Source: Actinomycetota bacterium (GTDB lineage: Bacteria > Actinomycetota > Actinomycetes > Mycobacteriales > Mycobacteriaceae). Taken from it: a stretch of DNA of 64,000 nt. The DNA is taken from positions 1 to 64,000 of the forward strand of contig JAFDWN010000001.1 in the NCBI GenBank assembly GCA_018268465.1, given 5' to 3'. Each line of letters opens with the position of its first letter. Position 1 is the stretch's first letter. Below are positions 50,212 to 59,400 of this stretch, piece after piece. The translations under genes and the position numbers were made by a program. Under the pieces are notes generated by a model, which had not been told where the DNA came from, made no database searches, and saw only the letters and a list, made by a program, of their open reading frames with translations.

Positions 50212-51348
50212 TTACATCACGACGACAGGGTTGTACAGTCCCTCCGCCGCGCCTTCGGTGATGAGGCGGACTGTTATGGTTTGCGTGCCGCCGTTCCAGA
50301 CAAACACAAGGGTCCGAAAGCCGTTCACCTGCGCACCGTTTCCGCGGAAATCGGCAAGTTCGTTGTCGCCGGTGGCCAGACGGATCGCCCGGACGTCGGC
50401 GCGGACGTGATACTGGCCGTTCGATGGAAGACCGATGTCTACTGCGCTTCCGGTTGGCGCGGCTACCGCTGTGAATCGATCGAGATCCTGGCGCCATACG
50501 GTCCACTGGACCGCTGAGATGTTGAACTGCGCCGAGTCGTCGACGAGCCGCAGGTGCAGCAGGGTGTCCGCGGGCGCGCCGCCGCCTCCGCCGCCACCAC
50601 CGCGACCCGGCGGCGGATCCGGAACGGGCTCGTAGACCCAGAATGTGCCGTTGCGGCCAACCCCGAATATGTATCTGTCGCCTTGGATCGAGATGGCGTA
50701 AAAGCCTGACGCGTCTATCTGTGTGAACGCTTGCCCGTCGCGCGTCTTCCATACTGTGCCGTTCGCGCCGACGATCCAGGCGGTCCCATCCCGACCAACG
50801 GTGACATCCTCGACCCCGGTTCCTTGGGTGGTCTGCCAGTAAGAGTGGTCGTTGTCCCCGATGCCGTCGCGCGACCAGAGATCGCCGTTGGTGTCAACGC
50901 CCCACCAGTCGTTGTTGGGTCCGACGGCCAATCGCTTGAAGCGACCAAGTGTGGTGCGCCATGTCCAGTGCTGACCATCACGAGTCGACCACATCTTCCC
51001 GCTCTTCAGTGTCACCCACAGCGAATTGTCGTATGCCATAACGAGGTCTTCGACGGGCGAGCCCAACTGGTTCGCAGCCTCGAGCTTGGCCCATTGGCCC
51101 GGCGCCGCGGAGTACCATAGCGTGCCGTTGGTCCCCGCGCCCCAGAGCCATTTTCCGTCCGGCGACATCGCGACCCGGCGGAAGTCCGAGGTGCCCCTGT
51201 CGGCAACGAAATGATTCCACGAGTCCATCCGCCAGATCGTGCCGCCGGCACCGACAAGCGCGATCGCAGGCCCGAACGCGTTGACCGGTGCAGCAACATC
51301 CTGGATACCGCTAGCATTGCTGGCTCTTATCCACTTCCATGTCGTCAT
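50212..51348 (-). CDS. tectonin-like beta-propeller protein with Gly linker
   Basis: A 378-residue protein. Residues 1-250 contain about six repeats of 40-45 residues with the pattern VAMSPDGKWLWGAGTNGTLW, then LAVGPNNDWWGVDTNGDLW, and VTVGRDGTAWIVGANGTVW. These are tectonin-type propeller blades, a fold known for sugar and lipopolysaccharide binding. A linker PPPGRGGGGGGGGAP leads to a 110-residue C-terminal beta domain (from LLHLRLVDDSAQF) of unknown type. There is no signal peptide. It is the first gene of the three-gene cassette, 25 bases before the 1059-residue gene. Confidence 0.75.
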   Translation of the reverse strand: MTTWKWIRASNASGIQDVAAPVNAFGPAIALVGAGGTIWRMDSWNHFVADRGTSDFRRVAMSPDGKWLWGAGTNGTLWYSAAPGQWAKLEAANQLGSPVEDLVMAYDNSLWVTLKSGKMWSTRDGQHWTWRTTLGRFKRLAVGPNNDWWGVDTNGDLWSRDGIGDNDHSYWQTTQGTGVEDVTVGRDGTAWIVGANGTVWKTRDGQAFTQIDASGFYAISIQGDRYIFGVGRNGTFWVYEPVPDPPPGRGGGGGGGGAPADTLLHLRLVDDSAQFNISAVQWTVWRQDLDRFTAVAAPTGSAVDIGLPSNGQYHVRADVRAIRLATGDNELADFRGNGAQVNGFRTLVFVWNGGTQTITVRLITEGAAEGLYNPVVVM

Positions 51349-51679
51349 CGTTCAGTTCCGCTCCTGGTCCGCGATGAACCGTGCCGCTATCCGATGCGCC
51401 TCTAACTGGAACTTGTCCGACCTCCGCGATGCCCATCTTCGCTCATTTGCCTTTGGATCGGCTCAGTAGTGAGGTACTGCTGTTTTGCCGCTTATCGGCG
51501 CGGCACTTACTGTCGGGGTACGACTTGGCCTCGATCCACCGGCGCGCCGAGACCGGTTTCGGTTCCGGCGGCAGCCACAGCGCGTCGCTTAGTGGTCGCC
51601 AACATAATTACAGTGACGTAATTAGATCCCAAACTTCCATACGGTTACGTGACACGGTTCCCTTGATGAAGGGAGCGAT
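51349..51679. promoter_or_regulatory. upstream region of the three-gene cassette with an inverted repeat
   Basis: A 331-base region without a convincing gene. It must contain the promoter of the minus-strand cassette. An AT-rich inverted repeat, TAATTAC-6 bases-GTAATTA (51605-51624), stands out in this high-GC genome and could be an operator or the end of the IS630 remnant. No clear promoter boxes can be assigned. Confidence 0.4.
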
Positions 51680-51931
51680 ATGCCACGAACCAGCTCTTAC
51701 AGCATCACTCTCAACGATGCTGAGCGCGCAGAACGCCAAGCCCGAGCCCGTAGATATACGTCACCGTATTCTGAAGTCGTACGGGCCCGGATCGTGCTGT
51801 ACGCCGCCGCGGGTCTGGGCAACGACGAGATCGCGGCGCGCCTGGACACCCAACCGCGAACTCAGTTGCGAATTCGCAGCTCGCCAAATCCCACGACCGA
51901 CATAACCAGTGGGCATATTAACGACTTGTAA
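51680..51931 (+). pseudogene. IS630-family transposase N-terminal fragment
   Basis: The first 60 or so residues (SITLNDAERAERQARARRYT, then VVRARIVLYAAAGLGNDEIA and ARLDT) match the helix-turn-helix start of IS630-family transposases. After ARLDT the reading continues into unrelated sequence and stops at 51931. The catalytic domain is missing, so this is a truncated copy marking the right edge of the island. Confidence 0.75.
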
Positions 51932-52033
51932 GTGAACCGACCTCGGGTTGGACCGACAATCGCGGCGGCTGACGCCGGATCCGGCGCGAACGTGAGCTGC
52001 CGGCCACTGCGGGTGCGTCTGACGTCGTCGCCA

Positions 52034-52633
52034 TCATGGCCACCGCAGCGGGGGAACTCGACCGATCAGGCGGGCAAAGGCATCGCTGGACGCCTCCGGG
52101 CTCGGCGGGTACTCCTGCTGCCAGGCCCGCAACGGAATATCCGCGAGTGGATCGAATCTGCTTGCCAAAAAGCGATACTCGCGTCGCCGCCAGTCGCGCA
52201 GGCGACGATCACCTCGCGCGAATGCCGCGAGCCGCGCGAGCTGTTGTTCGCGGGCCTCCGGTGACACAACACCGCCGATGCCGATACCGTTCATCAGACT
52301 GTGCCGACCGAGCGCGAACGGCCTGAAACCCCATACGTTCTGGACCGCTACGTTGACCGCCCTACAATCGTCGCAGGCCAGCCAAGCCCAGCGGGACACC
52401 CCTCCGGCCGTCGCCCGAAAGCAGATGATGCACAGGTCTCGATCGCGGGATACGTCGGTTTTCTCCCATCTCGACGGGGAATCTTCATGACGGCACGACT
52501 GCCATACCATTGGTGCCCATTGCGAGGCCCGCCGTATGGGTCCACGCAGGCCGCCGCACGGGATGTGGACGGATAGCTCGCAGACACGTTCACGCACAGC
52601 GGCATCGGCTGCACTGAGTTCACGCTCGTTCAT
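52034..52633 (-). CDS. hypothetical protein with paired cysteines
   Basis: A 199-residue protein of no recognised family. A possible zinc-binding module is seen in DLCIICFRATAG followed by WLACDDCRAVN (two CxxC pairs). The C-terminal half is rich in Arg and Trp (ARGDRRLRDWRRREYRFLA). ATG 52633 is picked at MNERELSAAD; the frame is open for another 50 codons upstream. Its GC is back near the core level, so it probably lies outside the acquired cassette. Confidence 0.55.
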   Translation of the reverse strand: MNERELSAADAAVRERVCELSVHIPCGGLRGPIRRASQWAPMVWQSCRHEDSPSRWEKTDVSRDRDLCIICFRATAGGVSRWAWLACDDCRAVNVAVQNVWGFRPFALGRHSLMNGIGIGGVVSPEAREQQLARLAAFARGDRRLRDWRRREYRFLASRFDPLADIPLRAWQQEYPPSPEASSDAFARLIGRVPPLRWP

Positions 52634-52819
52634 CGTTCGCCGTTCCTGGCGACACCGCGTTCGGGTGCCCACCGCTTGCGCGCCGGAGGCGCGCCAACTC
52701 TTCCCCTGGGGCACCGTGTGGTGGTCACGCGGTTGCCGGGACGGCGGGCCAGGTACCCGATCAGCCGTCCGCTCGGGAGCCATGCTCAGACTATCCGCCT
52801 CGGCTGACAGCGGATCGAT

Positions 52820-53782
52820 CTACGCCTGCTGGACGAAGTTCTCCTCGCGGAGTTCCGTCTCACCCGACCAGCGATAGGCGGTCAGGTCCCCTCCCTTGAC
52901 GGCGCTGAAGTCCTGGCATCCCGTGCGCGCCGTCCAGTCCTCGAGGTGTTCAGGTGCTCCGGATCGCCAGTAGTGGCCGAACAGCACCGGGACATCGCCG
53001 TCGTAGATGTACGCGCGGGAGTCAGCTCCCACCGGCACATCGGGCAGGTCGGGGTATGGCTGACCCTCCGCCGTTGTTAACTTGCCGTCCAGCAACGCAA
53101 CTTCGCTGAGCGTGGTCGCGTTCTCGGCCCACCAGCGGATCCGGGCATACGCTCTCGGATGCCCGTCCTTGTCCCGGTACGAAGGCTGACCGTGATCGCT
53201 CAGGCTGATCTCGGGCCCTTTCAGGAGTGTCTCGACAGCGGCATGGAGCGGGTCGTCCTTGGTGGACGCTCGGACGAGTTCGTCGTCGGTCGAGAAGCGG
53301 TTACCGTCGAGGGCCGCCTCGACGACATCCATCGACTTCCGATGCCAGCATGCGTGGACGACCCGGAGTCCGCCGAGATCCAGCCACAGCGGCAGCGAGC
53401 GGAACCAACCAATGTAGAACTCTCGAGCCGGGGGTGTGACCTGCTTGAGGAACGCGCAGTGCTGAGCGTCGTTCTTTGCATTCCGCGGCCGAAGGTGATT
53501 CCCGCTTCCGGACGGCCACTCGGTCGCATAGGCCACGGCGTTGAACTCGTGGTTTCCCATCACGAGCAGGGCGGTGCCGGCGTCGGCCATTGGCTTGGCG
53601 ATCTCCAGGACGCGCAACTGCTCGTCGCCCCGATCGATCAGGTCACCGACGAAGACCACGGCGCGCTCCGGATGACTGTAGGCGCCCGTCACGTGGTCGG
53701 GCCGGTAGCCGAGTTTGCCCAGCAGCGCTTCGAGTTTGGTCGCGCAGCCGTGGATATCCCCGATGACGTCATAACCTTTCAT
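52820..53782 (-). CDS. PPP-type metallophosphoesterase
   Basis: A 320-residue phosphatase. The three metal-binding motifs of the PPP family are in order: GDIHG near the start (YDVIGDIHGCATKLEAL), VVFVGDLIDRGDEQ and LLVMGNHEFNAVA, with later His residues in VVHACWH and VLFGHYW. It resembles bacterial serine/threonine or diadenosine-tetraphosphate phosphatases (PrpA/ApaH type); the true substrate is unclear. ATG 53782 begins the conserved core. Confidence 0.85.
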   Translation of the reverse strand: MKGYDVIGDIHGCATKLEALLGKLGYRPDHVTGAYSHPERAVVFVGDLIDRGDEQLRVLEIAKPMADAGTALLVMGNHEFNAVAYATEWPSGSGNHLRPRNAKNDAQHCAFLKQVTPPAREFYIGWFRSLPLWLDLGGLRVVHACWHRKSMDVVEAALDGNRFSTDDELVRASTKDDPLHAAVETLLKGPEISLSDHGQPSYRDKDGHPRAYARIRWWAENATTLSEVALLDGKLTTAEGQPYPDLPDVPVGADSRAYIYDGDVPVLFGHYWRSGAPEHLEDWTARTGCQDFSAVKGGDLTAYRWSGETELREENFVQQA

Positions 53783-53844
53783 GCCTTGATTCTCGCAGTC
53801 GGGTATGACGGGAGGAGGATCGCAGGTGTGGGCGCAACGACGTC

Positions 53845-54672
53845 CTACGCGCCGGGCAATGCCCCTATGACCGCCTCCCACGCGTCATGCGAAGGCCCAA
53901 ACACGGTGCCCGTCAACGTCAGCACCGTCACGCACCGGCGGCCGTGGTCGTAGACCTCGAGCGCCGACGTCGGCCCCGCGGCGCCGTGCGCGCGCGTCGC
54001 CCAGCACTCCGAGACGTGTAGCGGGTCAAGCGCATACCGCGCCGCACCGAAAATGACCGCGAAGTGGGAACCGTGATCCTCGGCCATCGCTGCGCGGCCC
54101 CGGTGCAGCTGCACACACCCACCGCCGGGCACCGCGATCGTGAACGCCACACCGTCCTCGACCAGATGCGCCAACAGATACGGCAGCACCCGCGGGTCGA
54201 TCCGCCTGGCACCGGTGAACGGAAGCACCTCGTAGCGGCACGGGGTCAGTGAATCGAGATGGTCCAACTGGTCGGTGTCATCCCAGTCCGCCGTCGTCCA
54301 GTCCGTCGGCGAAAACGCCACCGGCTCACCCGCCGGCGCCAGGGAAAGCCCCTCGAGCACAAGATGATCCACCATCGGCGTCAACCACGCCCGGTGCGAT
54401 CCGTAGGTGCCTACCAGCGACAGCGCGCGCGGCGCGAGATAGCCGACGACGTCCGGGTTCATCCGCAGATGGACCTGGTCGTCCCCGCAGACCAACGCCC
54501 CACCCGGATGCACCGGCGGCCCGTACTGCCCCGTGTGGCTCAGCAGCGCAGCGTCATTCGCCGTCACTGCCACCACCGTGCCCAGCGCAGGCAGCGCGGC
54601 CGCGATCAGGCCACTGCCCGCCGCCAACCGCTGGGACGGGCAGTTCTCGCACCGACGGCCGTCAGTACACAT
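53845..54672 (-). CDS. conserved-looking hypothetical protein after the diflavin reductase
   Basis: A 275-residue protein of unknown family. It opens MCTDGRRCENCPSQRLAAG with a C-x7-C-x2-C arrangement that could bind metal, followed by VCGDDQVHLRMNPDVVGYL and a C-terminal beta-rich region. It overlaps the end of the diflavin-reductase gene by 11 bases, which suggests co-translation and a role connected to it. No membrane segment or signal peptide is evident. Confidence 0.6.
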   Translation of the reverse strand: MCTDGRRCENCPSQRLAAGSGLIAAALPALGTVVAVTANDAALLSHTGQYGPPVHPGGALVCGDDQVHLRMNPDVVGYLAPRALSLVGTYGSHRAWLTPMVDHLVLEGLSLAPAGEPVAFSPTDWTTADWDDTDQLDHLDSLTPCRYEVLPFTGARRIDPRVLPYLLAHLVEDGVAFTIAVPGGGCVQLHRGRAAMAEDHGSHFAVIFGAARYALDPLHVSECWATRAHGAAGPTSALEVYDHGRRCVTVLTLTGTVFGPSHDAWEAVIGALPGA

Positions 54673-56404
54673 CGCGCACGTACCGTTTCTCCCTCTTCAG
54701 CGTGTTGACGTACTCCGTCGCCGCGTCCGCGTCCAAGCCGCCGTGTTCGGCGACCACGTCGTGCAGCGCCTTGTCGACGTCCTTGGCCATCCGCGACGCA
54801 TCGCCGCACACGTAGAAATGCCCGCCCTCCTCGAGCCAGCCGAACAACTCCTTGCCGTGCTCGAGCATCCGCGTCTGCACGTACACCTTCTCGCGCTGAT
54901 CGCGCGAGAAGGCCAGCTCCAGACGATGGAGCACACCCGACGACTGCCATCCGGACAGCTCGTCGGCGTAGATGAAGTCGTGCGCGCGGTGCTGATCCCC
55001 GAAGAACAACCAGTTGCGACCACCGGCCCCGCGCCGCTCCCGTTCCTGCAGGAACGCGCGGAACGGCGCCACCCCCGTACCGGGGCCGACCATGATCATC
55101 GGCACGGTGTCATCGGACGGCACCCGGAACGACTTGTTCGGCTGCAGAAACACCTTCGCCGTCCCGCACCGATCGGCCAGGTACGTCGAACAGACCCCGC
55201 CGCGCTCACGGCCCGCACCGAGATAGCGCACCGACGCCACCGTCACATGGATCCGGTCGGGGTGGGCCAGCGGACTCGACGAGATCGAATACGCCCTGTG
55301 CGCCAACGGTTTCAGCAGCCCGACGAACTCCTCGAGGCTCAGGTCGTCGCCGGCGATCTGCAGGATGTCCAGGATGTCCTTGCCGTAGAGCCAGCGGTCC
55401 AGCGTCTCCTTCACCCCGCCGCGCAGCACATGGGAGAACTCCTCGTTCTCCGCGCGGCTCTCCACTTCACCGAGCAGATCCTTCGACGGCGCCGAGATCT
55501 CGTAGCGGTGGCCCAGCAGCTCACCCAGCGGCACGCCGTCGACGTGCGTGTCCGCCGACACCCGGAAATGCGCCGCGATGGCCTCGACCAGCGCCGGATC
55601 GTTCTCCGGGATCACCGCGAGCGCGTCACCGGCCTCGTATTCGATTCCGCTGTCCGCCAACGCGAACTCGTAGTGGCGGATCTCCTTGTCCGACCCCGCA
55701 CCGGACAGCAGCCGGTTGGTCACCAGCGCGGCGGCGAACGGGTTCTTGCGCGTCCAGCCCGATCGGGCGACCGCACTCGGCGGCGGTGTGCTCGGTAGTC
55801 CCGAGGCGCCCGACGTGGGCACCAGCGCCAACAGCGCGCCCTGGATCCACTCGGCCGCCTGCGTCTCGTAGTCGACGTCGCAGTCGACGCGCTGCAGTAC
55901 GCGCGTCGCGCCCAGCTGTTCGAGTCGCGTGTCGAAGAGCTTGCCCGCCTGGCAGAACCCGTCGTAGCTGGTGTCGCCAAGCGCGAGCACGCCGTACGAC
56001 ACGCCCTCCATGCGCGGGGCTACCGATGACGACAAGGCGTCCCAGAACAGTTCGGCGTTGTCGGGCATCTCGCCCTCACCGTAGGTCGACGTGACGATCA
56101 GCACGTACTTCAGACCCGCGAACTCCTCGAGTTCGATCTCGTCGAGCCCGCTGACCTTCACGTCGAAGCCTTGTGTCTTCGCCGCTGCCGCAGCGTCATT
56201 CGCTACGCCTTCGGCGTTGCCGGTCTGCGTGCCGTACAGGATGCTCAGCGACGGTCCCGGCGCGGGTTGCTCGGTGGTGACGACAGGCGGCGGGGTGGCG
56301 AGCGTCATCGCCAGCCGCGAGTGCAGCCCGGCCAGGAATCCGGAGATCCAGGCGCGCTGATCCTCGTTGAACGGGGCGTCCTCGGGGATGTAGGCGATCT
56401 TCAC
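54662..56404 (-). CDS. CysJ-like diflavin reductase (sulfite reductase flavoprotein type)
   Basis: A 580-residue electron-transfer protein. An N-terminal flavodoxin domain (about residues 60-210) has ILYGTQTGNAE and TSTYGEGEMPDNA for FMN; then come the FAD-binding RAYSISSSPL and the NADPH region GPGTGVAPFRAFLQER with FFGDQHRAHDF, ending in a terminal Tyr. It would pass electrons from NADPH through FAD and FMN. The GTG at 56404 overlaps the GltB stop as TAGTG, so the two are translationally coupled. No sulfite-reductase hemoprotein gene is adjacent; the natural partner appears to be the GltB-like protein. Confidence 0.88.
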   Translation of the reverse strand: MKIAYIPEDAPFNEDQRAWISGFLAGLHSRLAMTLATPPPVVTTEQPAPGPSLSILYGTQTGNAEGVANDAAAAAKTQGFDVKVSGLDEIELEEFAGLKYVLIVTSTYGEGEMPDNAELFWDALSSSVAPRMEGVSYGVLALGDTSYDGFCQAGKLFDTRLEQLGATRVLQRVDCDVDYETQAAEWIQGALLALVPTSGASGLPSTPPPSAVARSGWTRKNPFAAALVTNRLLSGAGSDKEIRHYEFALADSGIEYEAGDALAVIPENDPALVEAIAAHFRVSADTHVDGVPLGELLGHRYEISAPSKDLLGEVESRAENEEFSHVLRGGVKETLDRWLYGKDILDILQIAGDDLSLEEFVGLLKPLAHRAYSISSSPLAHPDRIHVTVASVRYLGAGRERGGVCSTYLADRCGTAKVFLQPNKSFRVPSDDTVPMIMVGPGTGVAPFRAFLQERERRGAGGRNWLFFGDQHRAHDFIYADELSGWQSSGVLHRLELAFSRDQREKVYVQTRMLEHGKELFGWLEEGGHFYVCGDASRMAKDVDKALHDVVAEHGGLDADAATEYVNTLKREKRYVRDVY

Positions 56405-59400
56405 TACGCACTCTCCAGTGAGTCGAACGAGGCTAAGACATCGGGAACCGTCTGTGCGGCAAAGAGTTCCTCGAACGACGGCAGCCTGCCGATGCGCTCG
56501 ACGTTCTTGGCGTCCTGATGCAGGATCCACCCGTACGTGCCGGGGCTGTCCATCGACAGCACGTTGCGTTGCGACAGTGCGCTCTTGTAGTCGGCGATCC
56601 GCTTATTGGCGATGAACACCGCCAGATTCTCGTCGGTGAACCCGTCGATCGCCTCCCGAGCGTACTTCTGCAGCTTCTGGATGAGGAAGAAGTCCTCGGT
56701 CAGTACGAGGTTGCGCACCATCTTGCCGACGGCCGGTTCGGTCAGATCGGTCACCCCGGGCAGCCGGGTCAGCGCCAGCTGCTGGGCCATGTTCAGCACC
56801 GTGTAGGTGTTGAGCAGCGCGAACATCTCCTCGGTGTCGGTGACGCCGTAGCCGGGCACCGCGCCACCGAGCACGGACTCGTCGTCGCGGTAGGACCGTT
56901 TGAACTTCGCCACCTGATGTCCGGCCAGCGCCACCGCCAGCTCGTCAAGCAACTCCTTGCGCGTCTTGGCGGTCAGGATCGCGTCGGCGTCCTGGTACTG
57001 CAGCAGGGCACGGGGCATCGCGTACGTGACGTGCTGCCGCGCGGTGTCCCAATCCGCGAGCAGGGCAGCGGCCTTCGCTGAACCGGTGGCGGCGACGTGC
57101 CACTCCAGCAGCGTGCGCGCAGCTTCCTCGTGGAACGGTGCGTCGGTCACCGGCGCCAGCAGCACCGAGTCGGCGCTGACCTTCGAGGCGAGCTTGCCGG
57201 CCGGGTCGTACTGGTAGAGAAAGCCGCCGCTCATGCCGTTGGCGACGCCCTTGCCGAACTCCCCGATGTTGAACACCGCACCGTTGGTCATGTACTCGCA
57301 AAGGAATTCGCCGACGCCCTCGACGACCGCGGTGGCCCCGGAGTTGCGCACCGCGAACCGGTCTCCTGCCTCGCCCTCGACGAACAGCCGGCCGCCCGAC
57401 GCCCCGAACAACGCGAAGTTGCCGATCAGCACGTTGCCGCCCGCGGAGTCCGATCCGCCGCCTGGCGCGAGCACGACGATGGTGCCACCGCACTGGCTCT
57501 TGCCGACGCCGTCGTTGCAGGTCCCCGTGTGCTTCATCGTCATTCCGTCGTTGCAGAACGCGCCGTAGCTCTGGCCTGCCGAGATCATTGTCGTGATCTG
57601 CACGCTGTCGGGCTTGAGGAACCGTCGCCCGCGATCGTCGGTGGCGACGGCCGCGCCGGTCGCACCCTGGTGGTTGAGCATGCGCTCGATGTCGATGGCC
57701 AACTGGGCGCCGACGCTCTTGTTGCGGTTGCTCAACTCGACCGGATCGAACGCGACGCCGTCGAGGTCCAGTGCCGCCAGCCACGCGTCGTCGACCTCGA
57801 AGTCCTTCTCCAGGTAGATCGGGTCGAGGGGTACGAAACCCGCTGCAGGGGCCAGCATCGCGCGCAGATCGAGCCTGCCGATGCTCGACGGGTGATCCAG
57901 CAGGTGCAGCAGATCGCTGCGCCCGCGGGCGTGCCGCAGCGACGGCAGACCCAGCGTCGCGAGCAGCTCGCGCACCTCGTGCGAGATGTTCAGCAGGTAC
58001 TGCGCCAGCGCCCGCGGATCCCCCTCGAATGCCTCGGGGTTGGTGGTCAAACCGGCCGGGCACTTGATGTTGCAGTTCTTGGCCATGACGCACTTGAGCA
58101 TCATCAGCGCGGTGGTGCCGAACTCGAAACTGTCACCGCCGAGCAGTGCCGACTTGACGACGTCGCTGGCGGTCTGGTGCGCACCAGAGCAGCGCAACAC
58201 CACCTTCTGCCGGATCCCGTTGGCGCACAGCGCCTGATGCACCTCGGCGACACCGATCTCCGCGGAGCGCCCCGCGTACTTGAGGCTGGTGACCGCCGCG
58301 GCGCCGGTGCCGCCCGTGTTGCCCGCGACGTTGATGACGTCGGCGCCCGCTTTGGCCACACCGACCGCGATGGTGCCGATGCCCTCGGAGGAGACCAGCT
58401 TCACGATCACCCGCACCCGGGCGGCCTTGCAGTCGTGGATCAGCTGTGCGAGGTCCTCGATCGAGTAGGTGTCGTGGTGCGGCGGCGGGGACACCAGTTC
58501 GACACCCGGGGTGCCGCCGCGTGCGGCGGCGATCTGCACCGTCACCTTCGCGGCCGGGAGCTGGCCGCCCTCACCAGGTTTGGCGCCCTGCCCGATCTTG
58601 ATCTCCAGCTCGCGCAACATCGGATCGGCGAGGTACCCGGCCCACACCCCGAACCGGCCCGACGCGAACTGTTTGATCCGGGACCCGCGGATGGTGCCGT
58701 AACGGGTGATGTGCTCTCCGCCCTCACCGCAGTTCGACAGCCCGCCCACCATGTTGGTGCCGTGCGCGACCCCTTCGTGGGCGTTGGCTACCAGCGCACC
58801 GTGGCTCATAGCGCCCGACGTCAGCGTCGCCGCGATCTCGTTGGCGGGCTGCACTGTGGTCAGCGGGATCGAGTCGGGGGCGGGCCGGACCAGGCCGAGG
58901 TAGGCGCGGGCCCGGCCGCGGGCGCGCACCCAAAGCCTGTCGCCGACGACCTCGTGATCGATGATCTCGGCCCCGAACCGCTGCAGCAGCGAGTCGGCGA
59001 GGGCGGTCAGCCGTTCCGGCGAGTGGCTGAGCCGCAATGTGAACTCGTCGCCGAACCGCGTCAGCGTCAACCCGCGCACCAGGTAGGAGTTGTTGCCGAA
59101 CCGCGCGAACTGGCCCATCTGGAAACGGAACTCGTCGGCCGTGGTCACGAAGTTCACATCGGCGGGGAAAGCCAGCACGTCGCGCAGTGCGGCGGGCCGC
59201 CGCGTTCGCTCGACGTTCATCGCGAATACGAAGCTGCGATAGCCGGGCGTGATGTCGAAGTTGTTGATCTGCCGCGGTGACAGCTCCTCGAAGCTGTTGT
59301 TGCGGTACGCCTCGTCGTCGAGACCGAAGGCGCCCTCCAGCTGGTGCAGCGGCAGCGTGCGCAGGAACAGTGGGTCGGCCATGTCGGGGTTCTTGGGTCG

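Larger units (their letters stand above)
42387..51348 (-). mobile_element. putatively acquired three-gene cassette
   Basis: The three genes run in one direction and are bounded by an IS110 fragment on the left and an IS630 fragment on the right. Two 60-base samples counted by hand (47881-47940 and 49681-49740) are 58% and 55% GC, against 75% in a core sample (4081-4140). Both large genes share a C-terminal domain, so one may have arisen by duplication or by domain capture. No integrase or attachment site was found. Confidence 0.6.

Noticed and set aside
54662..56404. Sulfite reductase of cysteine biosynthesis
   Set aside because: No hemoprotein subunit gene adjoins, and the stop/start overlap ties it to the GltB-like gene; mycobacteria as known use a ferredoxin-type siroheme reductase.
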